From contig JAPWJW010000003.1 in NCBI GenBank assembly GCA_028283825.1, positions 1,798,501 to 1,862,500 on the forward strand: a DNA stretch of 64,000 nt. The letters run 5' to 3'. This stretch comes from Azospirillaceae bacterium. GTDB taxonomy: Bacteria; Pseudomonadota; Alphaproteobacteria; Azospirillales; Azospirillaceae. The position numbers were made by a program, and so were the translations under genes. Below the pieces are notes generated by a model. It searched no databases, had not been told where the DNA came from, and was given only the letters and a program-made list of their open reading frames with translations. This document shows, one piece after another, positions 42,624-53,321 of this stretch; position 1 is the stretch's first letter, and every line of letters begins with the position of its first letter.

Positions 42624-43081
42624 GCCGCCACCTGTTCGAAATCCGCCGGCACCAGCGGCCGGCCGGCCAAAAGTGCCGACAGCGCCAGGCGCAAGGCGGC
42701 GGGGGCGGAAGGCGCGAAGGACCACAAGGCCACGCGCGGCAGGGTGACCCCTTCCAGAACGACGGCGGCGGGTTCGGGCAGGCGGGGCACGGAGGCGGGA
42801 TCAGCCATCAGATCGACCACCAGGCGCAAGGGCGCGCTGTCCACGGCGGGGGCGGGCAGGATGCCCAGGCCGCGCACCTCAATCAGGCCGGCCAGTCGTT
42901 GTGGTGCCATGGCCGTCAGCACCCCGTCAGCGGATTGCAGCATAACTTGGTCGTCCGCCACCAGCCGGGCACCCGCATCGATCAGGCGCAAGGCCAGGTC
43001 GGACTTGCCCGACCCCGACGGTCCCCGCAACAGGAGGCCGGCACCGCTAACACTGACGCAAGTGGCATGGACGCGGATCAT
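42620..43081 (-). CDS. hprK: HPr kinase/phosphorylase, short alphaproteobacterial form
   Basis: 153 aa from the ATG at 43081. It has only the catalytic domain: Walker A LLRGPSGSGKSDLALRLIDA, DDQVMLQ and the signature LIEVRGLGIL. The N-terminal domain of Firmicutes HprK is absent, as expected in this class. It should phosphorylate the Ser of HPr and so link the PTS relay to regulation. The chvG/chvI genes that often lie upstream in related bacteria are not present here. Confidence 0.92.
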   Translation of the reverse strand: MIRVHATCVSVSGAGLLLRGPSGSGKSDLALRLIDAGARLVADDQVMLQSADGVLTAMAPQRLAGLIEVRGLGILPAPAVDSAPLRLVVDLMADPASVPRLPEPAAVVLEGVTLPRVALWSFAPSAPAALRLALSALLAGRPLVPADFEQVAA

Positions 43082-43492
43082 GGTCGAGCGAAGGTGCGAC
43101 CGATGGCCCCCCCTGTCAATGCCGTGCAGCGCATGCGGGGTCCCCCCGGACCCGGCCCCCATTCCCATCATCCCCCCTTGATTTCAACCGGACCGCCTTC
43201 AGGTCCGCGGGCTTCCCATCCCTTCATCCCCCGATGACGGATACGGAATCCACTCTCCCGCGGCAGTTTTAGCAGATGCGGCGGGTGGCGCAAAGCCGGG
43301 GACAACCGTTCCTTCGGCAACGCAACAGATAAGCGGATGACGCACCACCCTTGGCCCCAGGCCCACATACCCCTATCTTTTCACCGCCACGGACCGCCAC
43401 TTTGGTGCGCCGCCGCATGGAACAGCGACGCCAGCGCGCCAGCAGGGCCGCCCGAGACGATATCCCCCCAAGACAGCGAACAAGGTATCCCG
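43082..43492. other. intergenic region between hprK and the patatin gene
   Basis: About 410 bases without a convincing gene, repeat copy or terminator. It should contain the two divergent promoters. Confidence 0.4.
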
Positions 43493-44560
43493 ATGCCCGA
43501 CGCCACGTCCCCCATCAACCCGCCGACCCAGAGCCGCCGGCCCGGCCAGCCGCACAAGCGCGTGAACTTCGGCCTTCAAGGCGGCGGATCGCACGGCGCC
43601 TTCACCTGGGGCGTGCTGGACCGCCTGCTGGAGGACGGACGGCTGGAGGTGGAGGCCATCTCCGGCACCAGCGCCGGGGCCATGAACGCGGTGGTCCTGG
43701 CCGATGGCTATGGCAAGGATGGGCGCGACGGCGCCCGCAAGGCGTTGCGCGACTTCTGGACCCGGGTGGGACAGGCGGGGCGCGGATCGCCGCTGCAACG
43801 CAGCTGGCTGTCGCGGCTGCGGGGCAGCTGGCGGGTGGATGACAGCCCAGGCTACGCCTGGATCAATTTCATGAACATGCTGGTCTCGCCCTATCAGAGC
43901 AATCCGATGGGCATCAACCCCCTGCGCGGCATCCTGGAGGACCTCATCGATTTCGACCAGGTGCGCTACGCCGCCGGCATCGACCTGTACCTGTCGGCCA
44001 CGAATGTGGAAACCGGCAAGGTCAAGATCTTCCGCAACCGCGACATCACGGTGGACGCCGTGCTGGCGTCGGCCTGCCTGCCGCAGATGTTCCAGGCGGT
44101 GGAGATCGATGGCGAGCATTACTGGGACGGCGGCTTCATGGGCAACCCGTCGCTGTGGCCCATCGCCTATGAGAACGAAAGCCACGACATCATCGTCATC
44201 CAGATCAACCCGCTGATGCGCAAGGGTGTGCCCAAGACCCCGTATGAAATCGCCGACCGGGTGAACGAGATCACCTTCAACGCCTCGCTGATGCGTGAGA
44301 TGCGGTCCATCCGCTTCGTCTCGCGCATGATCGAATCCGGGGAACTGAAGTCCGACCATTACAAGGCCCTGCGCATGCACGTCATCGAGAACGACGAGGC
44401 ACTGTCCGACATGCACGCCTCCAGCAAGCTGAACGCCGAGCCGGAGTTCCTGCAATACCTGTTCGCCAAGGGGCGGGAGACGGCGGACTGCTGGCTGGCC
44501 GCCAACTTCGACAAGGTCGGCGTGGAGACCAGCATCGACATTGTGCGGGATTATTTGTGA
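43493..44560 (+). CDS. patatin-like phospholipase
   Basis: 355 aa from the ATG at 43493 with CAAGGT upstream. The oxyanion loop is FGLQGGGSHGAFTWGVLDRL, the nucleophile is in ISGTSAGAMNAVVL (G-x-S-x-G) and the second catalytic residue is in YWDGGFMGNPSLWP (Asp-Gly-Gly). It is a Ser-Asp dyad lipase of the cytoplasmic or inner-membrane type, with no signal peptide. Several bacterial members take part in polyhydroxyalkanoate or lipid turnover; the substrate is unknown. Confidence 0.92.
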   Translation: MPDATSPINPPTQSRRPGQPHKRVNFGLQGGGSHGAFTWGVLDRLLEDGRLEVEAISGTSAGAMNAVVLADGYGKDGRDGARKALRDFWTRVGQAGRGSPLQRSWLSRLRGSWRVDDSPGYAWINFMNMLVSPYQSNPMGINPLRGILEDLIDFDQVRYAAGIDLYLSATNVETGKVKIFRNRDITVDAVLASACLPQMFQAVEIDGEHYWDGGFMGNPSLWPIAYENESHDIIVIQINPLMRKGVPKTPYEIADRVNEITFNASLMREMRSIRFVSRMIESGELKSDHYKALRMHVIENDEALSDMHASSKLNAEPEFLQYLFAKGRETADCWLAANFDKVGVETSIDIVRDYL

Positions 44561-44594
44561 GGCGTCCCCCAGGCGCCGGGCGGTTTTTTGATGG

Positions 44595-44698
44595 CCCTCA
44601 AGCGCCGGGCGCAGTCATCCGGCCGCTTGGGGCTATCCTCGTTTTGCAGTCCGCCTTCGGCTCCCCACAAAACTCCGGCGGCCGCGGTCGCGGCCTAG
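44595..44698 (+). repeat. dispersed ~100-bp structured repeat, copy 12
   Basis: Plus-strand copy 34 bases after the patatin stop, preceded by a fragment of the same end (AGGCGCCGGGCGG at 44571-44583). Middle arm GTTTTG...CAAAAC, last hairpin GGCCGCGGTCGCGGCC. Confidence 0.85.
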
Positions 44699-44782
44699 GG
44701 GCTTCGCCCGTGACCGTTTAGCCTCATGAGGCACCCATAAGGCCCCTTGGCCTGCGGGCCTGGCCGGCTATATGATGGAACC

Positions 44783-45010
44783 ATGGTCGAGACACGCCCC
44801 ACCACGTCCCGCCTCGGCGGATTGATCCCTGACGGTTCGGACCGGCAATCCATCGTGGTGCCGCCACCCGCCCCCGTGCGGGCCGTGCAGAAGGCCAAGC
44901 CGGGCAACCGCTGGCCCAGCGCGCGTGAGCTGGCCAGCCTGATGGTCAACGGCATCCTGACCCTGCCCCTGCGTTATCGCCGGGGCATGTTCCTGGACGT
45001 GCTTCTCTGA
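44783..45010 (+). CDS. small basic hypothetical protein (75 aa)
   Basis: ATG at 44783 with TGATGGAA upstream. The product starts MVETRPTTSRLGGLIPDG and ends ILTLPLRYRRGMFLDVLL, with a proline-rich middle and a short hydrophobic C-terminal helix containing RYRR. No family is recognised. It lies alone between the patatin gene and oxyR. Confidence rests on codon use and a plausible start only. Confidence 0.45.
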   Translation: MVETRPTTSRLGGLIPDGSDRQSIVVPPPAPVRAVQKAKPGNRWPSARELASLMVNGILTLPLRYRRGMFLDVLL

Positions 45011-45171
45011 CGTTTCCGGACGGCATTCGCTGCGCCACTTGAGAAGCCCCGGCAACGGGTCATTCCGGCGCCACACGTTTGGGCAACTTTTGTAATTAGA
45101 ATAATTCCAATTGAACCGGTTTGGGTCTAGGATGGCGGCGTCACCGTCCCCTCGAAGACGCCGCCGCCCCG

Positions 45172-46059
45172 ATGACCCTCCCCAGCCTCAAGCAACTCCG
45201 CTATCTGGTGCACCTGCATGAGCACCGGAACTTCAGCCGGGCGGCCGAGGCGTGCAACGTCACCCAGGCCGCCCTGTCGTCCAGCATCCAGGAACTGGAG
45301 GCGTTGTTGCGTCTGCGCCTGGTGGATCGGACACGCCGCATGGTGGCCTTCACCAAGGTCGGTGAGCAGGTGGTGGAGAAGGCCCGGGAAATGCTGCGGG
45401 TGGCGCAGGATCTGGGCAACATCGGCCATGCCGAGGGGCCGCTGACAGGCGTCCTGCGGCTGGGCATCATCCCCACCATCGGCCCTTTCCTGCTGCCCCG
45501 CCTGCTGCCCAAGTTCGCCAGCTGCTATCCCATGCTGGAGCTTCACGTGCGGGAGGAGTTCAGCGCCGGCCTGTGCACCGCCCTGGGCCGGGGCGACCTG
45601 GACTGCGCCATCCTGGCCCTGCCCTATCCCTGCGCCACGCTGAACTATGACGCGCTGTTCGATGACCCGCTGATGCTGGCCTTCCACCAGGAGGACCCGG
45701 TGGGCCGGCAACCGATCCTGACTGAGGAGGATTGGACGGAACGCCTGCTGCTGCTGCCGGACGGGCATTGCCTGCGCGACCACACCCTGTCGCTGTGCGG
45801 CCGCGCGGACCTGCAGCGCCAGGCCATGGCGGCCTCCACCCTGCAAACCCTGGTGCATCTGGTGGACAACCGCCTGGGTGTCACCCTGCTGCCGGAAATG
45901 GCGGTGCGGGCCGGCATCCTGAACGGCCTGCATGTGGAAACACGGGCCCTGCCGGACCCGGACGCCAAGCGCCGCATCGTGCTGGCCTGGCGCAGTGGTG
46001 CCGCGCTGACCGACACCTATGGACGTCTGGCCCAGGCTATTCGTGAAGCCGGACATTAA
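45172..46059 (+). CDS. oxyR: peroxide-sensing LysR regulator OxyR
   Basis: 295 aa from the ATG at 45172. The HTH is NFSRAAEACNVTQAALSSSI. The redox pair of OxyR is present in LPDGHCLRDHTLSLCGRADL, with eight residues between the two cysteines as in E. coli Cys199/Cys208. The domain ends NRLGVTLLPEMAVRAG. The katG gene follows on the same strand, and the gap between them carries a good OxyR site. It should activate katG when peroxide oxidises the cysteines. Confidence 0.93.
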   Translation: MTLPSLKQLRYLVHLHEHRNFSRAAEACNVTQAALSSSIQELEALLRLRLVDRTRRMVAFTKVGEQVVEKAREMLRVAQDLGNIGHAEGPLTGVLRLGIIPTIGPFLLPRLLPKFASCYPMLELHVREEFSAGLCTALGRGDLDCAILALPYPCATLNYDALFDDPLMLAFHQEDPVGRQPILTEEDWTERLLLLPDGHCLRDHTLSLCGRADLQRQAMAASTLQTLVHLVDNRLGVTLLPEMAVRAGILNGLHVETRALPDPDAKRRIVLAWRSGAALTDTYGRLAQAIREAGH

Positions 46060-46180
46060 TAAATATGACGGATATCAGCGCGATAATGCCTGTTCACCAA
46101 ACAAATTAATTGGCACACTAAATGTTGATGCGACAACCGCAAGCCAATTATCTGAGATGTGCCGCACAAATATTAATACT

Positions 46181-46217
46181 ATAGATTTTCCCTATGACGA
46201 TCATAGGTTTAATTAGT
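46181..46217 (+). promoter_or_regulatory. candidate OxyR-binding site upstream of katG
   Basis: ATAG (46181), 7 bases, CTAT (46192), 7 bases, ATAG (46203), 7 bases, then TAGT in place of the fourth CTAT. Three of four tetranucleotides of the OxyR consensus are exact with the correct 7-base spacing. It lies about 75-110 bases ahead of the katG start. Confidence 0.75.
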
Positions 46218-46292
46218 TTGTTCCCTTTTTTTCAGCGTGATAGCTGCTGACGCATCCTGAGTTGCGATTTTCCCAGAAAGGGAGAAACTTCG

Positions 46293-48509
<2,217 letters not shown>

Positions 48510-48525
48510 TTGGGTAGGGGTATAT

Positions 48526-48553
48526 CGGCGGCATGGGAAGTCCCATGCCGCCG
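48526..48553 (+). terminator. hairpin after katG
   Basis: A 13-bp perfect stem, CGGCGGCATGGGA / TCCCATGCCGCCG, 16 bases past the katG stop. It has no clear T-run and is next to repeat copy 13. Confidence 0.65.
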
Positions 48554-48655
48554 TAGCCCGCGACGGCGGGCGCCGGAGCTTTTTGGGGAGCGTCAGCGGA
48601 CTGAAAAGCGAGGACAAGCCAAGGGCGCGGATGCGCCCGCCCGGCGCTTGAGGGC
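48553..48655 (-). repeat. dispersed ~100-bp structured repeat, copy 13
   Basis: Minus-strand copy ending 8 bases before the trpF stop. Hairpins GGGCGCGGATGCGCCC and GCCCGCGACGGCGGGC, middle arm GCTTTT...AAAAGC. Confidence 0.85.
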
Positions 48656-48663
48656 GGAAATGA

Positions 48664-49305
48664 TCAGGCGTTACGCACGGCATCCAGGAAGGCGCGGATG
48701 AGGGCCGGGTCCTTGTGGCCCGGCCTGTCCTCCACGCCGGAGGACACGTCCACCGCCGTGGCACCGCTGATACGGACGGCCTCGGCCACCGTGTCGGGCG
48801 TCAGGCCGCCGGACAGCATCCAGGGCTTGGCCCAGGACCGGCCGGTCAGCAGGGTCCAGTCGAAGGCGACACCGTTGCCGCCCGGCAGCACGGAATCCCT
48901 GGGCGGCTTGGCATCGAACAACAGCATGTCCACCACCGGCTCATAAGCCGCAGCAGCGTCCAGGTCGGTCGCCGTTTCCACCTTCAGCGCCTTGATGACC
49001 GGCAGGCCATGGCGGGCGCGGATGGCGGCCACCCGTTCCGGCGTCTCATTCCCATGCAACTGCACCATGTCCAAGGGCACCTGGCCCAGCACGTGGTCCA
49101 GGAAGGCATCATCCGGATCGACGAACAGGCCCACGGTGCGCACGCCGGTCGGCACCATGCGCGCCAGTTCCGCCGCCATGGGCGGGCTGATGTTGCGCGG
49201 CGACTTGGCGAAGAACACCAGCCCGATGTAGCGCGCGCCACCGGTCACGGCGGCGTCCAGCGCCTCAGGGTGGGTGATGCCGCAGATCTTCGCCTTGACG
49301 GGCAT
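48664..49305 (-). CDS. trpF: phosphoribosylanthranilate isomerase
   Basis: 213 aa. The catalytic Cys is in AKICGITHPEAL and the catalytic Asp in VDMLLFDAKPP; GLVFFAKSPRN, VQLHGNETPE and WMLSGGLTPDTV are further family motifs. It performs the Amadori rearrangement in tryptophan synthesis. It starts 12 bases after the pyrF stop and is in the same operon. The trpBA genes that often follow are not here. Confidence 0.95.
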   Translation of the reverse strand: MPVKAKICGITHPEALDAAVTGGARYIGLVFFAKSPRNISPPMAAELARMVPTGVRTVGLFVDPDDAFLDHVLGQVPLDMVQLHGNETPERVAAIRARHGLPVIKALKVETATDLDAAAAYEPVVDMLLFDAKPPRDSVLPGGNGVAFDWTLLTGRSWAKPWMLSGGLTPDTVAEAVRISGATAVDVSSGVEDRPGHKDPALIRAFLDAVRNA

Positions 49306-49317
49306 GGTCCGTGTTCC

Positions 49318-50037
49318 TCAGGCGGCCAGTTCGGTGACGATGCGCTGGGCGGCCTGGACGGGGTCGGCGGCATCGGTGATGGGCCGGCCGATGACCAAAT
49401 AGGTGGCGCCGGCCGCGACCGCCGCCGACGGGGTCATGATGCGCTTCTGGTCGTTGGCCGACGCCCAGACGGGGCGGATACCCGGCACCATCAGGGTGAA
49501 GTTCGGGCCCATCTGCCGACGCAGCACCGGGCATTCGTTGGGCGAACAGACGATGCCGTCCAGTCCGGAGACATGGGCCAGGTCAGCCAGCAGGGCCACC
49601 TGGTCGGCCACCGGCCGGTCCACGCCCACCGACGCCAGGTCCAGCAGGCTCATGCTGGTCAGCACGGTGACGCCCAGCAGGGCCGGGCGCGGCACCCCCA
49701 GCTTGGCCGCCGCGTCGTTGGCGGCATCGGCCGCCGCCCGCATCATTGCGGCCCCGCCCAAGGTGTGCAGGGTGATGAAGGCTGGTGCCAGGGGCATGAC
49801 GGACCGGATGGCGCCCGCCACCGTGTTGGGGATGTCGTGCAGTTTCAGGTCCAGGAACAGCGGCAGGTCCAGCCCCTCGGTCACGGCGCGCACGCCGTCC
49901 GGCCCCGTGGCGCAGAAGAACTCCAGCCCCAGCTTCACGCCGCCGACATGGCCGGCCAGACGCTGCGCCAAGGCGCGGGCGGCCGGCGGCTCGGGCATAT
50001 CCAGGGCGACGAAGGTGCGGCGGGCGGGCGGGATCAT
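49318..50037 (-). CDS. pyrF: orotidine 5'-phosphate decarboxylase
   Basis: 239 aa. The catalytic Lys-Asp network is in LFLDLKLHDIPNTVAGA. KLGLEFFCATGPDG, SPNECPVLR and VPGIRPVWASANDQKR (phosphate contacts) complete the barrel. It makes UMP in the last step of pyrimidine synthesis. It leads the pyrF-trpF operon. Confidence 0.96.
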   Translation of the reverse strand: MIPPARRTFVALDMPEPPAARALAQRLAGHVGGVKLGLEFFCATGPDGVRAVTEGLDLPLFLDLKLHDIPNTVAGAIRSVMPLAPAFITLHTLGGAAMMRAAADAANDAAAKLGVPRPALLGVTVLTSMSLLDLASVGVDRPVADQVALLADLAHVSGLDGIVCSPNECPVLRRQMGPNFTLMVPGIRPVWASANDQKRIMTPSAAVAAGATYLVIGRPITDAADPVQAAQRIVTELAA

Positions 50038-50136
50038 GGCGGAAGGCTGCTCCGGCTATTTAAAGGGGGTTTTTAGAGGAAATACGGGATTTATCGCCAC
50101 CACGCATGCGCATTTATGGGCGGGGGGCCCCGCGCA

Positions 50137-50706
50137 TCAGGCCCCATCAGCGTCCGGCCGCCATCCACCCAGGGGGTAATGCCGCAGGGCGTGGTAGGTG
50201 CTGCCCTGCCGGCCCAGCACGCTTTCATAAAGGACGAAGCGATCCACCGGGAACGGCCCCGCCTGGAACAGCCCGTAATCCTCCAGGAAGCGGCCCAGCC
50301 TGGACGCCGGCGTCTCGCGGCCGGACAGCCAGGCCAGGGTCACGTGGGGGGTGAACTTGCGCGGCTCGGCGGCCAGCCCCGCCCGCACCACCGCACTTTC
50401 CACCTTGGCCCGCAGGTGGTCCAGGGCCGGTTCGGGGCGCACGCCGGCCCACACGGCGCGCGCCTTGTCGCCGGCACCGAACTGGCCCAGCCCGTCCAGC
50501 GCCAGGGTGAAGGCGGGGGCCACCACCAGATCCAGCGCCTCATCCACATCCTGGGCCACCCCCTCGTCCACCTCACCGATGAAACGCAGGGTGAGGTGGT
50601 GGTTCTCCGGCGCCACCCAGCGGGCGCCGGGCAGGCCGCCGGACAGGCGCGCGAGGGCATCACGCACCCCTTCCGGCATTTCCAGGCCCACGAACAGGCG
50701 GATCAT
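50137..50706 (-). CDS. thpR: RNA 2',3'-cyclic phosphodiesterase
   Basis: 189 aa from the ATG at 50706 (MIRLFVGLEMPEGV). The two catalytic His-x-Thr motifs are NHHLTLRFIGEV and TPHVTLAWLSG, about 85 residues apart. It opens cyclic phosphates on RNA, or ligates tRNA halves in vitro. It follows the aldo/keto reductase by 24 bases on the same strand. Confidence 0.92.
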   Translation of the reverse strand: MIRLFVGLEMPEGVRDALARLSGGLPGARWVAPENHHLTLRFIGEVDEGVAQDVDEALDLVVAPAFTLALDGLGQFGAGDKARAVWAGVRPEPALDHLRAKVESAVVRAGLAAEPRKFTPHVTLAWLSGRETPASRLGRFLEDYGLFQAGPFPVDRFVLYESVLGRQGSTYHALRHYPLGGWRPDADGA

Positions 50707-50730
50707 GGCGGCGGCCCTCCCGACCATCCC

Positions 50731-51768
50731 TCAGGGACAGGGCGTGGGGTTGAGACGGTGCACGGCCTCGATGGCGGCCACCACCTCATCCCCCAGCGTC
50801 AGATCAAAGGCGGCCAAGTTGCTTTCAAGGTTGGCCATGCTGGTGGCGCCGATGATGGTGGAGGTGACGAACGGCCGGCGGTGGACGTAGGCGATGGCCA
50901 TCTGCGCCGGATCCAGGCCGTGGCGGCGGGCAATGTCCAGATAGGCCGCCGTGGCGGCATCCGCCCCCGGCCGGTCGTAGCGCGAGCCACGCCCGTCGAT
51001 GGACCGGCGGCTGCCCGCCGGCATGGCGCCGTCCAGGTACTTGCCGCTCAAGGTGCCGGCCCCCAGCGGCGAATAGGCCAGCAGGCCCACATCCTCGCGC
51101 ACCGCCACCTCCGCCAGATCACCATCGAACTCACGGGACAGCAGGTTGTAGACGTTCTGGATGCTGGCGATGCGCGGCAGGCCCTGTTGTTCCGCCGCCC
51201 GCAGATAGGCCATGACGCCCCAGGCCGTCTCATTGGAAACGCCGATGTGGCGGACCTTGCCGGCCGTGACCAGTTCACCCAGGGCCGCCAACGTTTCCTC
51301 GATGGGCACGCCGCCGTCGATGGGCTGGTCGGTCGGGGCGGGGCGGCCGAACAGGGCGAGCGGGCGCTGCGGCCAGTGCACCTGGTACAGGTCGAGGTAG
51401 TCGGTCTGCAAACGCTTCAGGCTGGCATCCACCGCGGCCTGGATGTTGGCGCGGTCCAGCCGATGCCGGCCGTCACGCACCCAGGGGGCCGGCGTGGGGC
51501 CGATGACCTTGCTGGCCAGGAACACCCGGTCGCGCCGGCCGCTGGCCTTGAACCAGGTGCCGATGATCTCTTCCGTGCGGCCATAGGTCTCTGCCGTCGG
51601 CGGGATGGCGTACATTTCGGCGGTGTCGAAGAAGGTCACGCCCCGGTCAAAGGCGTGGTCCATCTGGGCGTGGCCCTCGGCCTCGGTATTCTGGCGGCCC
51701 CAGGTCATGGTGCCCAGGCAGATGGCGCTGACGGTGACGTCGGTACGGCCGAGACGGCGGTATTCCAT
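50731..51768 (-). CDS. aldo/keto reductase (Tas-like)
   Basis: 345 aa from the ATG at 51768; an ATG six codons upstream is also possible. The catalytic set is Asp in VTFFDTAEMYA with its Tyr, Lys in FLASKVIG and His in LYQVHWPQRP. NADPH-binding elements are GLLAYSPLGAGTLSGKY and TSTIIGATSMANLESNL. The long insert GRPAPTDQPIDGG matches the Tas/NADP(H)-dependent group. The physiological substrate is not known. Confidence 0.9.
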   Translation of the reverse strand: MEYRRLGRTDVTVSAICLGTMTWGRQNTEAEGHAQMDHAFDRGVTFFDTAEMYAIPPTAETYGRTEEIIGTWFKASGRRDRVFLASKVIGPTPAPWVRDGRHRLDRANIQAAVDASLKRLQTDYLDLYQVHWPQRPLALFGRPAPTDQPIDGGVPIEETLAALGELVTAGKVRHIGVSNETAWGVMAYLRAAEQQGLPRIASIQNVYNLLSREFDGDLAEVAVREDVGLLAYSPLGAGTLSGKYLDGAMPAGSRRSIDGRGSRYDRPGADAATAAYLDIARRHGLDPAQMAIAYVHRRPFVTSTIIGATSMANLESNLAAFDLTLGDEVVAAIEAVHRLNPTPCP

Positions 51769-51837
51769 GGGAAGGCTCACTTGCATAACTTGCGGGATGG
51801 TCCGTCATAGCGGGACGGACGGACGGGGAACAGGGGC

Positions 51838-52503
51838 TTATTTGGCCGCGGTCGCCCCTGCATTGAGGCCGGCCAAGGCCTTGGCCACCAGGGGTTTCAG
51901 CCCCTTCACCATGACGGCGACGCCATCGGCGTTGGGGTGCATGCGGTCAGCAATGGTCAGCTTCGGGTCCAGCGCCACCCCGTCCAGGATGAAGGGATAG
52001 AAGGGTACGGCGTACTGTGCCGCCAGGTCGGGATAGATCCGGTCGAAGGCGGCGACGTAGTCCGCACCCAAATTGGGCTGGGCCCTCATACCGGCCAGGA
52101 TGGCGGGGATGTGCCGGTCCTTCAGCGTGGCCAGAATCTTGTCCAAATTGGCGCGGGTGGATTTGGGGTCGATGCCGCGCAGCATGTCGTTGGCGCCCAG
52201 TTCCACCACCACCAGATCCGGCTTGTCGCCCAGGAACCAGTCCAGCCCGGCCAGGCCGCCGGCCGAGGTCTGGCCGGAAACGGCCGTGTCCGCCACCTTC
52301 GCGTCCAGCCCGTCCTGGCGCAGCGCCGCCTCAAGCTGGCGGGTCAGGCCCTGGCCCGGCGGCAGGTTGTAGCCGGCCGACAGGCTGTCGCCCAGCACCG
52401 CCACCGTCAAGGTGCGCGCCTGTGCCGCACCGGACCCGACCGCGAACACCAGGAACATCACCGCCGCCAAAGGCTTGAAAACGCGGGATAGATAAAGTCG
52501 CAT
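51838..52503 (-). CDS. tesA: periplasmic SGNH esterase / lysophospholipase TesA
   Basis: 221 aa. A signal peptide ends near GAAQARTL. The SGNH blocks are LGDSLSAGYNLPPG (nucleophile), SGQTSAGGLAGLDW, LGANDMLRGIDP and DRMHPNADGVAVM (Asp-His). It hydrolyses acyl esters and thioesters. It is divergent from an ABC transporter gene pair across 84 bases, an arrangement common with tesA and ybbA-ybbP, and perhaps a sign of joint work on lipids. Confidence 0.92.
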   Translation of the reverse strand: MRLYLSRVFKPLAAVMFLVFAVGSGAAQARTLTVAVLGDSLSAGYNLPPGQGLTRQLEAALRQDGLDAKVADTAVSGQTSAGGLAGLDWFLGDKPDLVVVELGANDMLRGIDPKSTRANLDKILATLKDRHIPAILAGMRAQPNLGADYVAAFDRIYPDLAAQYAVPFYPFILDGVALDPKLTIADRMHPNADGVAVMVKGLKPLVAKALAGLNAGATAAK

Positions 52504-52587
52504 GCCGCTCACCTGCCGCCTGTTGAAAACCCGGGGGGCCGGGCCATATCGCGTGAAGACCTGTAGCCGCCGGAAAGTTTCGCCCCC

Positions 52588-53310
52588 ATGCCCAATTCGG
52601 AACCCGCGCTGACGCTGGACGGCCTGACCCTGACATTGGGAAGCACGGCCGGGCGCGTCAACATCCTGAAAGGCATCGACCTTTCCATCGGCGCCGGTGA
52701 GCGGATCAGCATCGTGGGCCCCAGCGGGTCGGGCAAGTCATCGCTGATGATGGTGATCGGCGGGCTGGAACGGCCCACCGGCGGCACGGTCACGGTGGCG
52801 GGCCGCACGCTGAACACCCTGTCGGAGGATGCGTTGGCCCGCTTCCGCCGGGATCATGTGGGGATCGTCTTCCAATCCTTCCACCTCATGGGGGCGATGA
52901 CGGCGCTGGAGAATGTGGCCCTGCCCCTGGAACTGGCGGGGGAGGAGGATGCCTTCGACCGTGCCCGCGACGGCCTGGCCGCCGTGGGCCTGGCCCATCG
53001 CCTGGACCATTATCCCGGCCAGTTGTCGGGCGGCGAACAGCAGCGCGTGGCCCTGGCCCGCGCCTTCGCCCCCCGGCCGCGCCTGGTGCTGGCGGATGAG
53101 CCCACCGGCAATCTGGACCAGGAAACGGGTGAGCAGATCATCCGCCTGATGTTCGACCAGTCGCGCCGCCACGGCACCACCCTGATCCTGGTGACCCACG
53201 ACCCCAGCCTGGCCGCCCGCTGCGACCGCACCATCCGCCTGGCCGACGGCCGGGTGGTGGAGGACACGGTGGCGCGTGGCGTGCCCGACGCGTTGAACAG
53301 CGCCGATTGA
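52588..53310 (+). CDS. ABC transporter ATP-binding protein (YbbA-like, LolD group)
   Basis: 240 aa. Walker A VGPSGSGKSSLMMVIGGL, Q-loop VGIVFQSFHLMGAM, signature LSGGEQQRVALARAF, Walker B LVLADEPTGNLD and H-loop LVTHDPSLA are all intact. This is the MacB/LolD-type ATPase. It pairs with the large FtsX permease that follows, the start of which overlaps or abuts its stop. Confidence 0.94.
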   Translation: MPNSEPALTLDGLTLTLGSTAGRVNILKGIDLSIGAGERISIVGPSGSGKSSLMMVIGGLERPTGGTVTVAGRTLNTLSEDALARFRRDHVGIVFQSFHLMGAMTALENVALPLELAGEEDAFDRARDGLAAVGLAHRLDHYPGQLSGGEQQRVALARAFAPRPRLVLADEPTGNLDQETGEQIIRLMFDQSRRHGTTLILVTHDPSLAARCDRTIRLADGRVVEDTVARGVPDALNSAD

Positions 53311-53321
53311 GGCCGCGGGCG